A DNA stretch of 64,000 nt. It comes from Chryseobacterium pennae. Its GTDB lineage: Bacteria; Bacteroidota; Bacteroidia; Flavobacteriales; Weeksellaceae. Where the stretch lies: NCBI RefSeq assembly GCF_003385515.1, contig NZ_QNVT01000011.1:115213-179212 (forward strand). The letters are read 5' to 3'. The translations under genes and the position numbers were made by a program. The notes under the pieces are model-generated. The model did no database searches. It saw only the letters and a list, made by a program, of their open reading frames with translations, and was not told the origin of the DNA. Of this stretch, positions 18,497-27,145 are shown one piece after another; position 1 is the stretch's first letter; the number at the start of each line of letters is the position of its first letter.

Positions 18497-19081
18497 ATGA
18501 AAGAACCCGACAAAAGACAGGATATCCACATCAGTACAAGAGAAGATTGGCGACAGTGGCTGGCCGAATTTCATCAGTCCCGGCCATCAGTCTGGGTTAT
18601 TTGCAATACCAGGAAGTCAGGATTACCTGTCGTGGGTTGGAGTGAACTGGTGGAAGAGGCACTTTGCTTCGGTTGGATAGACAGTACGAGAAAAACCATT
18701 GATGAAGGGTCATTCAAGCAACTGTTCAGCAAACGGAAAAAGAATAGTACATGGTCCAGAATTAATAAAGAAAAAGTACAGAAGTTAATTGATGATCAGC
18801 TGATGACGGAAGCTGGCTATGAGAGTATAAGAATTGCAAAGGAAAATAACTCCTGGACAATCCTTGATACAGTGGAAGATCTGATGGTACCGGAAGACTT
18901 AAGTAAAGCTTTTAAAACCTACACAGGTTCTGAAGAATATTTCCAAAGTTTAAGTAAATCTATGAAAAAGATGATGCTTCAGTGGATTGTTCTTGCCAAG
19001 CGGCCGGAAACCCGGAAGAAACGTATTGATGAGATCGTAGAAAATGCGGCACAGGGAAAAAAACCGAAACATTTTTTATAA
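18497..19081 (+). CDS. YdeI/OmpD-associated family protein
   Basis: 194 residues. Motifs typical of the YdeI (OmdA-type) family are present: DWRQWLAEFH near the start, VWVICNTRKSGLP, the block EEALCFGWIDSTRKTIDE (residues about 52-69), and a C-terminal helical part ending RKKRIDEIVENAAQGKKP. Members are small cytoplasmic proteins with no firmly known biochemistry; some are linked to outer-membrane protein or bacteriocin tolerance. The length is normal. Monocistronic as far as can be seen. Confidence 0.85.
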   Translation: MKEPDKRQDIHISTREDWRQWLAEFHQSRPSVWVICNTRKSGLPVVGWSELVEEALCFGWIDSTRKTIDEGSFKQLFSKRKKNSTWSRINKEKVQKLIDDQLMTEAGYESIRIAKENNSWTILDTVEDLMVPEDLSKAFKTYTGSEEYFQSLSKSMKKMMLQWIVLAKRPETRKKRIDEIVENAAQGKKPKHFL

Positions 19082-19175
19082 AGTGTTTTTAAGAGTTTAT
19101 GGGAAACAGGACTCATAATAAAAGCTATTCCTTATTTTTGCAAAGCATAAACTGCAAAACTGTTTATCCCAAAAT

Positions 19176-19874
19176 ATGAACGATCCATTTTCTGAAAACA
19201 ATCAAATAGGAATAGTTTCTACTTTCTCCGAACTAGTCAATACCAATTTTCAGGGAACTGTCAATGCCATATGCTGGTACAGAAATTTAGGCGGAGATTT
19301 TAAAGAAATTGTTTCTAAGCTTCAGTTAAAAGAGAATATTACTGAGGTTTCTGCCGAAGATCTTTTGACGTTACAACTTTCAGAAAAGGGAAATGTTGCC
19401 AGGGAAATTGTCCTTAATGATTTACAGTTATTAACTGATTTCGGGGCTTTACCTTCTCTTAATTTGCTTAAAAATTATGAGCGGGACGAAGAATTTGATT
19501 TTATATCAACGGATGTATATTCATATCATGTAGATCGTTCCCCCATTGGAACAGATACTTTTTTATGCACTTATTATGGTGCTGCAAGTGATATTTTACC
19601 CAATGAACAGGCCATACAAAAAATACAGGATCCTGAGATACGGAAAAAGCTTAAGGAATTACATGATGGTTCTGAGGAGGGGTTTGAAGACTTTCTGAAA
19701 GACTGTTTCTTCGATCTGCATTATCAGGCTAAACCCAATGCAGAGCCTACCAATCTGGGATTGGGACATCTTTGGCGATTGGCAGTAGATCATCCGAAAC
19801 AAAAAGTTTTACCCTGTGTACATAGAGCTCCTGTTGAAAATGAGGGTGAATATCGCCTGCTTTTGATTTGCTAA
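19176..19874 (+). CDS. DUF1826-like protein
   Basis: 232 residues, cytoplasmic, with no signal peptide or membrane segment. The pattern HVDRSPIGTDTFLCTYYG (about 117-134), followed late by CVHRAPV and RLLLIC, resembles the DUF1826 family, in which a His-x-Asp, a tyrosine/glycine turn and a late His-Arg-Ser/Ala-Pro motif are conserved. The His/Asp spacing hints at metal binding, but this is inference. A TATTTTTG at 19133-19140 could be its -7 box. I am moderately sure of the family and make no functional claim. Confidence 0.6.
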   Translation: MNDPFSENNQIGIVSTFSELVNTNFQGTVNAICWYRNLGGDFKEIVSKLQLKENITEVSAEDLLTLQLSEKGNVAREIVLNDLQLLTDFGALPSLNLLKNYERDEEFDFISTDVYSYHVDRSPIGTDTFLCTYYGAASDILPNEQAIQKIQDPEIRKKLKELHDGSEEGFEDFLKDCFFDLHYQAKPNAEPTNLGLGHLWRLAVDHPKQKVLPCVHRAPVENEGEYRLLLIC

Positions 19875-19907
19875 ATTATTTTGATCATTTATTACTGTAG
19901 ATTATAG

Positions 19908-19939
19908 TTTGACTTTTCGTTTAAAAAGTAGTACCTTTA
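19908..19939 (+). promoter_or_regulatory. Bacteroidota-type promoter for the barrel protein gene
   Basis: TTTG (19908-19911), a 20-base spacer and TACCTTTA (19932-19939), close to the -33/-7 consensus TTTG/TAnnTTTG. Transcription would start about 70 bases before the ATG at 20013. Confidence 0.5.
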
Positions 19940-20012
19940 AAGATATTATCCCGTATTTACGGTCTGTTGACCTGTAAATTAACGCTACAAACTGTATTGA
20001 ATTTGATGACTA

Positions 20013-21812
20013 ATGACTAGAACGATTGTAACTTTAATTTTCTTTTTAAGTGGTTTTTTCTTTTTAAATGCACAGGAGAAAAAAGATTCGCTTTATTATA
20101 AAATAGAAGAGTTTTCAGATAAAAGAAAAGTCACTAAATTTCTTCATCGTTTCATATTCCGTAGGGAGGCAGATTCTACCTCTGTGAAATCCAGAATTGA
20201 AAAACTTCCCCAGGAGGCTTATAATAAAAGGTATATCAGAAATATCAGAGTAGAAACCATTGACCCTTTTGGATATGGTTCCCAGGATGAGAAGGAAAAA
20301 CTGAAATGGTATGATTGGCTGGCAGATCATCTTCATTCCACGACAAGAATTTCTACTGTCAATAACTATTTACTTTTTAAGGAAGGAGAAGAATATAATG
20401 CCCAGAAACTTTATGAATCCGAACGTTTGCTGAGGACAATGCCTTTTATCAATAGGGTAAATATCAGCGTTTCCGATGATACTTCCGGTAAAGATTCTAT
20501 TGATGTTGTTGTCAAAGTACTTGATTCCTGGAGTTTAAAGCCAAGAGTCAGTTATTCGGGGAGTAAGATTGGTTTGGGAGTAACCGAAGAAAATGTATTG
20601 GGCTTAGGGCATACCTTTGATTTCCTTTACAGGAATGACTCCAAAGAAAAGCAGGATTATGTTTTAGGAAGCTATACAGCTTATAATCTTTTTGGTTCTT
20701 ATATCAATGCTCAAATTCTTGGAGAGCGGGATTTTTTTAGAAATGAAAGAATCAATTTCAATGTCAGAAGAGATTTCTTTTCCCCTTTAACGAAATGGGC
20801 AGGTGGTTTTACTTTTGAGTATTTTATGAGGAATGTTTTGCTTCCGATAGAAACAGATACTGCTTATCCGGAAGTTCAGATCAAAGTCTATAGTCAGGAT
20901 GTATGGGGAGGTTATCAGATACCGGTTTCATCTGATGCCAGCGAAAAAGTTGCCAGTAATATTGCTGTTATAGGACGCTTCCAGAATTACCAGTATAAAG
21001 ATAGTCCCGGGATTGATCAGTATAAATATTTCAGCTCTTACAACAGCTTTCTGATGTCTGTGGGGCTTATCAACAGAAGATTCTCCGTTCAGAAGAATAT
21101 TTTCCAGTATGATCTGCCGGAGGATATCGCTTATGGAAACTCTGTAAGTGTAATTGCAGGTGGCTTGTCAAGAAACAAAGAAATGAATCCTTACGTAGGA
21201 ATTTCAGCATCTTATGGAAGCTTTACAAAATTGGGATATTTTACTCTTAAAACCCAGTTTGGAAGATTTTTTAATGAAGACAGCCAAAACCGCGAGTCCT
21301 TCCGGGTGGATGGAACTTATTTTACGAACCTTATGGATTGGAAGTTTGCTAAAGTAAGGCATTTCTTTTCACCAACTGTCGCATTAGGAAATCCACAGCA
21401 TAATTATTCTTACAAAGACAGGATTACCCTTTCTTCATCCGATGAGTTTCCTGTTTACAATTCAGATTATATCGGAACTAAAAAAATGGTTTTAAGGTAT
21501 CAGCTTCAAATGTTTATCAACAAAACATGGAAGAATTTTCATTTCAGTCCCTATTTGACAATGGCAGTAGGGTGGCTGGGTATGCCTGATGATAAACTCC
21601 TGAAAACCAAAGCGAACACCAAAATAGGAGTGGGGGTTTTAATTAATAATCCGTTTTTGGTATTCAACAGGATTCAGATTTCTTTCACCTATTATCCGCG
21701 TGTTCCTTTTGATAATAATTCGGTTTTTGATTTTAACAGTAACCGAAACAACCTTCTGCCAATGAACAGTTTTGCTACAGAGGTGCCTCATTTTGTGAAT
21801 TTTGGGAACTGA
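20013..21812 (+). CDS. BamA/TamA-like outer membrane beta-barrel protein with POTRA
   Basis: 599 residues. Signal peptide to about residue 20 (FLSGFFFLNAQ). Residues about 70-175 hold POTRA-like sequence (YIRNIRVETIDPFG; FKEGEEYNAQKLYESERLLRT, written across the helix; PFINRVNISVSD), and from about 185 onward a series of amphipathic strands (VSYSGSKIGLGVTEENVLG, and so on) builds a barrel. This resembles the Omp85 superfamily, which assembles or moves outer membrane components. The typical C-terminal strand ending in Phe is followed by only a few residues (PHFVNFGN). It lacks the five POTRAs of BamA, so it is a smaller Omp85-like protein of unknown cargo. The neighbouring GT14 gene points towards it and is not co-transcribed. 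Confidence 0.7.
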   Translation: MTRTIVTLIFFLSGFFFLNAQEKKDSLYYKIEEFSDKRKVTKFLHRFIFRREADSTSVKSRIEKLPQEAYNKRYIRNIRVETIDPFGYGSQDEKEKLKWYDWLADHLHSTTRISTVNNYLLFKEGEEYNAQKLYESERLLRTMPFINRVNISVSDDTSGKDSIDVVVKVLDSWSLKPRVSYSGSKIGLGVTEENVLGLGHTFDFLYRNDSKEKQDYVLGSYTAYNLFGSYINAQILGERDFFRNERINFNVRRDFFSPLTKWAGGFTFEYFMRNVLLPIETDTAYPEVQIKVYSQDVWGGYQIPVSSDASEKVASNIAVIGRFQNYQYKDSPGIDQYKYFSSYNSFLMSVGLINRRFSVQKNIFQYDLPEDIAYGNSVSVIAGGLSRNKEMNPYVGISASYGSFTKLGYFTLKTQFGRFFNEDSQNRESFRVDGTYFTNLMDWKFAKVRHFFSPTVALGNPQHNYSYKDRITLSSSDEFPVYNSDYIGTKKMVLRYQLQMFINKTWKNFHFSPYLTMAVGWLGMPDDKLLKTKANTKIGVGVLINNPFLVFNRIQISFTYYPRVPFDNNSVFDFNSNRNNLLPMNSFATEVPHFVNFGN

Positions 21813-21837
21813 TGAGGTGTATAACTATGTGGTATTA

Positions 21838-22785
21838 TCAATTATTTTGACGGTTATTTCTTCTGAGTTCTCTTTCAATCTCGTCAACTTCCCGTAGAGG
21901 AAGGAGATAATTGTCATTTATATATTTTAGAATATTTTTATTTGTTTTATCATTTACTTGTCTGATGAAAAGATGATTAGAAGATTTTAAAATTTCAATA
22001 AAATTATCAGCGTATTGCTCCTTATTAAAAAAGGGACTTTCAATAACAGCTCTTTTATCATCATTCACAATGATATCATTAAAAACTGTATTGAGAAGAA
22101 CAGTCTGGAAAAATGATTCAGCTGGTAAAAGAGTATGAAGGTAATAATCTTCAAAATCCATCACCCTCTTATTATTGGTCAGAAAGACACATGTTTCTCT
22201 TGTAAGAATAAACCATTTCCCACCGATATAAGGTGTAACTCCTTTCATAAATTCTCTTTTATAAATTAATGATGAGATTTTATGGGTCAGCTCTGTAAAA
22301 TGATTTTGTATCCTTTGAAGTGTATCCGGTCTGTAAAATTTCTGGTCATAATAAAAAAGATAGTTTTTTCCATTATTGATCGTAAGAAAATTACGTATGG
22401 TATTTTGTGACTTGAGAGGATAATCTTCACCACTTAAATTGATAAAATAATCCCAATGCTGGTTTGCATTCAAAAGATATTCCATTGCATTAAGTTCAGC
22501 CTGGATCATACTGAACCCTCCGGATACTATGTTCATACTTTCCAAAATATAGACATTAGGAAAATGCACTAGATATAATTGTATTTCTTCGGTTAATTCT
22601 GCTTTGGCTTTCCGGTCAATATGAATAAGATAAAACTGATCTTTCGTGTAAATCTTCTGAAACATTTCTTTAAATACATCAGGTTTATGATGTATCATTA
22701 TAAAATAGGCAATTCTTACCTGTTGATCTGATTTGAGGTCTGAAGGTTGAGAATGGGGGTGGGGTATAGGAAATGATGTTTGCAT
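21838..22785 (-). CDS. GT14 (core-2/I-branching-type) glycosyltransferase
   Basis: 315 residues, soluble. Family motifs in order: RIAYFIMIHHKPDVF (start of the Rossmann-like domain), FYLIHIDRKA, ILESMNIVSGGFSMIQAEL, YFINLSGEDYPLKS, GGKWFILTRE and PAESFFQTVLLN. These match bacterial members of CAZy family GT14, related to beta-1,6-N-acetylglucosaminyltransferases and peptide xylosyltransferases. The enzyme probably adds a sugar to a surface polysaccharide or protein; donor and acceptor are unknown. The proline/histidine-rich first 20 residues may not all be real, but no later start fits better. Confidence 0.85.
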   Translation of the reverse strand: MQTSFPIPHPHSQPSDLKSDQQVRIAYFIMIHHKPDVFKEMFQKIYTKDQFYLIHIDRKAKAELTEEIQLYLVHFPNVYILESMNIVSGGFSMIQAELNAMEYLLNANQHWDYFINLSGEDYPLKSQNTIRNFLTINNGKNYLFYYDQKFYRPDTLQRIQNHFTELTHKISSLIYKREFMKGVTPYIGGKWFILTRETCVFLTNNKRVMDFEDYYLHTLLPAESFFQTVLLNTVFNDIIVNDDKRAVIESPFFNKEQYADNFIEILKSSNHLFIRQVNDKTNKNILKYINDNYLLPLREVDEIERELRRNNRQNN

Positions 22786-23330
22786 AGGATTAAATTTTAA
22801 AAATCATCCGCACAGGCAAACAATTCAGTTTATAGCTCTAATTTACGAATATGTTTTTGATAATCAATTTATTAAATTAATTATTGGACATTCATTTTAT
22901 CGTACATTTGCATTGCATTTATAAAATGTTTTTTTTGAATTGTTGCTGTATAAGAATTAAAAAACCAATCTAATATTTCATAAAAAGCTTTCTCAGGTAA
23001 TATTATGAGGTGGTCTGACTTACTTTTTTAGTGCCTCATCTCTGACTCAATGACCTGATTTACCCAAACAATTGATGACTTCCGTAGTAAAGAAAAAGAA
23101 ACGGATTTTTAGGGTCGAATAGACAAATCAATTGGAGAATTGCATTGTTTTTATAAATATCTTCACCATTCTTTTCAGAATAAATTTTAAAAGAGCAATA
23201 AACTGGTTCATTTTAATTTGAAAGAGTTGGAAAGTTTTATTATTGAATGGGAAGATTCTTATAAAGCTTATCTTTGTAAGAATTGTCATGGTATTCAAAA
23301 ACAAATTTTTAAAACAACTTTTATAAAAAA
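22786..23330. other. Intergenic region with possible gene debris
   Basis: 545 bases. On the plus strand, 23062-23334 keeps a frame with protein-like stretches (IDDFRSKEKETDF; KELESFIIEWEDSYKAYLCK) broken by two stop codons and ending in TGA right at the TTG start of the next gene. I do not recognise the family. The rest is AT-rich with nothing supportable. Confidence 0.3.
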
Positions 23331-24473
23331 TTGATTTATACAACACTTTTAAATATTGCTATCTTCCAGGGAATAGTTTTAGGTTTCGTTATTTTAAAAT
23401 CTTCCTTATTCAACAGCAATTCAAATAAATATTTAGCTTACTTACTATTTACAATTTCCATTAAATTACTGAATCATGTTTTTGATATCCAAAAGGTATT
23501 AATCTCCTATCCTCTTCTACGTATTCTGGACAACATAGAGTGGGTATTTCTGATACCGGCTTTCATGTTTCTGTTTATTATGAACAGGATTGATCATACT
23601 GGAAAAAGCAAACAAAGAAATTATCTGTGTTTTATTCCATTTGCTTATTCCGCTGTCCTTAATATTATAAACGATCTTGACCATGTTGCAGGAATTTATA
23701 CTTTTTCTGAATCAGGCAACACTATCATCCAGATACTTGGTTTGATTCAACTTTTTTTAGCTGTTACCTTTATCCCATTCCTGCCGGTTTATTGTTATTT
23801 CATGATAAGACATTTAAAAGATTCGCAGGAAAAAAAATGGATACTTGCCTTATTAACAATGGTATCTTCAGTGCTATTAGTCTGGCTTATTACGGCTCTG
23901 GCCGGCTTACTTTTTGACTATGACATTTCTTCTACGATGAGTGCCTTGGCTTTATTTGCAACATTCATCATTCATTGGACAGCTTATGTAGGCATTTACA
24001 AATATAAGCTTGCTAAAAACAGGGATGCTGTCCACAATTTTTTAAATCAAGATTCAGTTATTCTGTCTACTGATTTGCAAATTGTACAAAATAGCACAAG
24101 TATCCCACAGGAATATAAGGAATCTATCACGGCGGATAATCTTTATTTCCAAAAACTGGAACTTCTTTGCAAAGATCAGCACATTTATACCGACAGTACA
24201 TTAAACAGGGAAAAAGTAGCTGAAAAATTAGGTATAAGTGCAGGATATGTTTCACAAATTGTCAACACAATAACTGGGGACAACTTCGCTCATTACATCA
24301 ATCAATATCGGGTGGAGGCCGTCAAGCAGATGATATCAGATTCGGAATATGAAAACTATACTTTGTTGACCATGGGGCTGGAGGCTGGGTTTACTTCAAA
24401 AACGACTTTCTATAAAGCCTTTAAAAAAGTGACTGGTCAGACCCCAAATGAATATAAGAATACCAGCAAATAA
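23331..24473 (+). CDS. Membrane-anchored AraC-family transcription regulator
   Basis: 380 residues. The N-terminal ~220 hold about seven hydrophobic segments (a 7TM-like sensor module). The C-terminal ~100 are an AraC/XylS DNA-binding domain with both helix-turn-helix motifs (REKVAEKLGISAGYVSQIVN; the second around EAGFTSKTTFYKAFKKVTGQ and ending PNEYK). It presumably senses a membrane or extracellular signal and regulates nearby genes. The start given is TTG at 23331, giving a membrane segment at once; no ATG lies before the first membrane segment. The small barrel gene follows 90 bases downstream and, with its perfect inverted repeat, is an obvious candidate target. Confidence 0.85.
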   Translation: MIYTTLLNIAIFQGIVLGFVILKSSLFNSNSNKYLAYLLFTISIKLLNHVFDIQKVLISYPLLRILDNIEWVFLIPAFMFLFIMNRIDHTGKSKQRNYLCFIPFAYSAVLNIINDLDHVAGIYTFSESGNTIIQILGLIQLFLAVTFIPFLPVYCYFMIRHLKDSQEKKWILALLTMVSSVLLVWLITALAGLLFDYDISSTMSALALFATFIIHWTAYVGIYKYKLAKNRDAVHNFLNQDSVILSTDLQIVQNSTSIPQEYKESITADNLYFQKLELLCKDQHIYTDSTLNREKVAEKLGISAGYVSQIVNTITGDNFAHYINQYRVEAVKQMISDSEYENYTLLTMGLEAGFTSKTTFYKAFKKVTGQTPNEYKNTSK

Positions 24474-24513
24474 GTACCATTTTATACATTTTTAAGCTTT
24501 TGAAACCTGTTGT

Positions 24514-24554
24514 AATTTGAATTATTTGAAGTTTGCATTTAAATAATTCAAATT
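24514..24554. promoter_or_regulatory. Perfect 14-bp inverted repeat upstream of barrel gene
   Basis: AATTTGAATTATTT (24514-24527) and AAATAATTCAAATT (24541-24554) are exact reverse complements around a 13-base spacer, ending 8 bases before the ATG of the next gene. It could be an operator for a dimeric regulator or a hairpin in the mRNA leader. It is not a terminator (no T-run). Confidence 0.5.
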
Positions 24555-24562
24555 AAATTTTT

Positions 24563-25105
24563 ATGAAAAAAAACTTTTCACTACTCATCATTTTGTTTGC
24601 TTTTTATTCTGTCTATGCTCAAAGTGAAACTGATGTAGATCCTTATCAGAAAAACAATGAAATTAAACTGAATCTAATTTCTCCGTTATCGGGTGCCGTT
24701 GAAGTAGGTTATGAACGACATTTAAACAAAAATTCATCACTGGGGATTTCTTCGTTTATTGTTTATGATCATACAAAAGAAAAGGATATGAATTACAACA
24801 TCTCCCCATATTACAGATATTATTTTGGAAAAAAATACGCTTCCGGTTTTTTTGTTGAAGGATTTGGAATGTTTACTTCCATTGATGGGAAAAAAATATA
24901 CTCAGCAGACCATCTGACATTCACTGAAAATAAAGATGTTTATGATGTTGCGCTTGGTGCTGGTCTTGGCTGGAAGCTGGTTACAAAAAAAGGATTTGTT
25001 TTTGAAGCCAACGCAGGGTACGGAAAACTTTTGTTCAATGCAGGCAAAACAGATCATAATGTGGTTGCAAAATTCGGACTGAGTATTGGCTATCGATTCA
25101 AATAA
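24563..25105 (+). CDS. Small outer membrane beta-barrel protein (DUF3575-like)
   Basis: 180 residues. Signal peptide ends at VYAQ (residue 19). The remaining sequence alternates polar and aromatic residues in strand pairs (IKLNLISPLSGAVEVGYERH, then ISPYYRYYFGKK, GFFVEGFGMF, VALGAGLGWKL, KFGLSIGYRFK) and ends in Arg-Phe-Lys, as small outer membrane barrels do. The opening strands match the DUF3575 pattern. Probably an eight-stranded barrel of unknown function, located in the outer membrane. Confidence 0.75.
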   Translation: MKKNFSLLIILFAFYSVYAQSETDVDPYQKNNEIKLNLISPLSGAVEVGYERHLNKNSSLGISSFIVYDHTKEKDMNYNISPYYRYYFGKKYASGFFVEGFGMFTSIDGKKIYSADHLTFTENKDVYDVALGAGLGWKLVTKKGFVFEANAGYGKLLFNAGKTDHNVVAKFGLSIGYRFK

Positions 25106-25221
25106 TAATCTGATAGGAAAACAATGACAGGATCAGAAGAATAGGATGAACGAGATTTACCGGTTTGTCAATAAAAAAGATGATATACTTAAATGTATCA
25201 GCTAAATTTTACAGAAAAATG

Positions 25222-25239
25222 CCCGATTTTAATATCGGG
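25222..25239 (-). terminator. Small hairpin, terminator-like on the minus strand
   Basis: Stem CCCGAT/ATCGGG, loop TTTAAT. On the minus strand it is followed by GCATTTTT, so it would end transcripts coming from the hydrolase remnant. On the plus strand no T-run follows. Short stem, modest support. Confidence 0.4.
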
Positions 25240-25285
25240 TACTACTGTTAGCGATATTCGAAGTAGTGATGACTGTCTTGTTAGA

Positions 25286-25375
25286 TTATTTGGATGCCTT
25301 AATGATTACATCCACTATTTCCTCTGGATATGATGTGAATACTGTATGGCTGGCTCCATCCAAGAGCTTAATTAT
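25286..25375 (-). pseudogene. C-terminal remnant of an alpha/beta hydrolase
   Basis: A minus-strand stretch reads KLLDGASHTVFTSYPEEIVD and then VIIKASK-stop. The GASHxVF motif followed by PEEIV is the usual end of alpha/beta hydrolases (the His is the catalytic one). An in-frame TAG lies directly upstream (25378-25376), so only about 29 codons remain. Nothing of the body of the gene is present nearby. Confidence 0.5.
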
Positions 25376-25456
25376 CTAATGTAAGAGTAGATAGCTCCCT
25401 ATTGCATATCTGCATTAAGTATTACGGGAAGGAATATCAATCCTTGAGTCCTCATG

Positions 25457-25488
25457 AAAATATCCGGAATTATTCCGGATATTTTTTT
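25457..25488 (-). terminator. Strong hairpin terminator, probably bidirectional
   Basis: Stem ATATCCGGAA/TTCCGGATAT with loop TTA, with further A/T pairing outside it. On the plus strand seven Ts follow; on the minus strand TTTT follows. It sits 48 bases after the stop of the minus-strand gene at 25536, which it most likely terminates. Confidence 0.75.
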
Positions 25489-25535
25489 GCTTAACAAATA
25501 ACAATATAAAATTTTCTCTATTTCAGGTAAGGGTG

Positions 25536-25775
25536 TCAATACTTGATGCAATAGCTGAGTACGACACCTTCACTAAGGTAGAGATGTAGTTTTAGACTCA
25601 CTATTCCCCAAAAATATTTTTTAATAATAAAAATACATTCATTCGGGTGTATCTTTTGCATTTCATAATTTCCTAAAAAATCATATAATTCATCCATTGT
25701 TTTTCCTGGAAGTTCACCTTCTGATATTTGGATGTTTTGATTTTCATCATGGAAGTAGTGGTTTTTATTATTCAT
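25536..25775 (-). CDS. Small hypothetical protein
   Basis: 79 residues, acidic N-terminal half (HDENQNIQISEGELPG), followed by KTMDELYDFLGNYEMQK and a more hydrophobic end (CIFIIKKYFWGIVSLKLHL). No family is recognised. It starts 54 bases after the stop of the HTH gene at 25830 and shares its strand, so it is probably the last gene of that transcript, and it has its own terminator. The composition looks coding, but support is limited. Confidence 0.5.
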   Translation of the reverse strand: MNNKNHYFHDENQNIQISEGELPGKTMDELYDFLGNYEMQKIHPNECIFIIKKYFWGIVSLKLHLYLSEGVVLSYCIKY

Positions 25776-25829
25776 TGTAGAAAATTATAGGAGTCCGTTA
25801 TTTTTGTCAATAATTGTAATATTTTATGG

Positions 25830-26144
25830 CTATTTCTTTACCATTGTTTTCTTCCATATTGCCAAGGTATTTCTACTTATTTTAAAAATTGAGGCGACCT
25901 CAGAGTTGTTCATTTTGGTCTTTTTTTGATAGTTTAATATTTCTGCAATACTTTCCTTATCATAGGATTTGTGATCATTATTCGTATCCGATTCGGAAAA
26001 TAAAATACTGTTGAGGGTAATGATATCCAATGAGGATAATCTTTCCTTTTGTAAGAAATGTTGACAATGGGATAATTTTTGAGGAAACTTCTTTGAAATG
26101 ATGTCTGAAAATATTTTGATATAATTGGGTTCTGTATTGATCAT
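25830..26144 (-). CDS. Small helix-turn-helix protein
   Basis: 104 residues. The C-terminal third (KTKMNNSEVASIFKISRNTLAIWKK, given here as NNSEVASIFKIS then RNTLAIWKK) is a helix-turn-helix of the kind seen in transposase N-termini and small Chryseobacterium regulators. The N-terminal part is helical with no known domain. It lies between another HTH gene and a small hypothetical gene on the same strand (gaps of 42 and 54 bases), suggesting one transcript. It probably binds DNA; whether it is a regulator or a domesticated transposase part is open. Confidence 0.65.
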   Translation of the reverse strand: MINTEPNYIKIFSDIISKKFPQKLSHCQHFLQKERLSSLDIITLNSILFSESDTNNDHKSYDKESIAEILNYQKKTKMNNSEVASIFKISRNTLAIWKKTMVKK

Positions 26145-26186
26145 GATGTCTTTGTGTTTTTCGTTACTATATTGAAGCTTAAAAAA

Positions 26187-26600
26187 TCAGGGCTTATATT
26201 TACTGATCCACCTGTGTAAAGTAGTTTTGGGTATCCTGTACTCTTCAATAACCTGAGTCTTGGTTTTTTCCCCTACTTCTATCATGTTGATGATGAAACA
26301 TATTATTTCTTTTGTATAAATGTTTTTTTTAAATCTTGGTAATGCAGATTCCCTGGAATATTGGCTGGGTATCATCGGAGAATATAAAATAAGGTGCTGG
26401 GAATAGATTCTAAAGAAATCATAATCCAGGAGTTTGCACCACCTCAATAATACTTCTGAGTCAATGCTTTTGAAAGAATACATTTTCTCAATCTCATGTT
26501 CTGAAGTAGTAAAGAATTTACAGATACGGAGAATGTCAATATCAGATTCTGATACCCTTTCCTTTATCATCTGTCCTATATGTATGTTTTTGAAATCCAT
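26187..26600 (-). CDS. Helix-turn-helix protein, transposase-like family common in Chryseobacterium
   Basis: 137 residues. The N-terminal half (MDFKNIHIGQMIKERV..., DILRICKFFTTSEHEIEKMY) and the middle block LLRWCKLLDYDFFRIYSQHLI, here split as LLRWCKLLDYDFF and RIYSQHLILYSP, belong to a family I remember as widespread in Chryseobacterium and often labelled transposase. The C-terminus (KTQVIEEYRIPKTTLHRWI) is a clear HTH. No catalytic DDE residues are present, so it is not a full transposase. It is the first gene of a three-gene minus-strand group and is divergent from the LuxR-type gene at 27146. Confidence 0.75.
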   Translation of the reverse strand: MDFKNIHIGQMIKERVSESDIDILRICKFFTTSEHEIEKMYSFKSIDSEVLLRWCKLLDYDFFRIYSQHLILYSPMIPSQYSRESALPRFKKNIYTKEIICFIINMIEVGEKTKTQVIEEYRIPKTTLHRWISKYKP

Positions 26601-27145
26601 TATTAATGAATGAGTTTAAGTTCAGCGAAGAGATGGGATATTTGAAATAATAACCCATTTAGTATATCACAGACCAGTTTATGATTATGTCTTTAAGAGC
26701 AGATAATCTATTATCTATTGTGTTTTTTTGGGGGATAAAAAATTTGATTGTCTATAATAACTTGAATGGGTTATAATGTTTGTTCGTATGCTAAATCAAT
26801 CTTTAGGGTTATAGCTTCTGAATGATATGGCTCCTGTTTGAATTACTGTTTTTTTTCATCTTGGATTGATATGTGTTTTTTTGATGTTGATTACTTTTCA
26901 AATCATCTATGCGATGTTGATGGTGGCAAAGTTAATTAGGACCAGGGTGAATACATATAGTAGATATCCATTATTTTAACTCTTTGAAAACTTCGTTTTT
27001 CAATCAATTACCTTGTTGATATATGATGAATAAAGCTTATTGTAAGGGATTTATATGAATATAGTGGATATCCATCATTTTCATTCAGTGGAGTAATAAT
27101 GTTCTATTACTTTAGTTATTATTGCAAAAAACACAAGCCCACTTT
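26601..27145. promoter_or_regulatory. Divergent promoter region with a pair of 23-bp direct repeats
   Basis: 545 bases between divergent regulators, no ORF. Two direct repeats lie at 26955-26977 (ATATAGTAGATATCCATTA + TTTT) and 27059-27081 (ATATAGTGGATATCCATCA + TTTT), differing at two positions and spaced 104 bases apart. The second has a full GGATATCC palindrome. They are likely protein-binding sites for a regulator of one of the flanking genes. Confidence 0.45.

Noticed and set aside
23128..23346. 72-codon minus-strand frame opposite the 7TM-AraC start
   Set aside because: Lys/Phe/Ile-rich with no domain; overlaps the start of a well-supported gene on the other strand.
25830..26600. Reading the two HTH genes as a complete insertion sequence
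   Set aside because: No DDE catalytic domain, no terminal inverted repeats and no target duplication were found around them, so they are treated as stand-alone HTH proteins.
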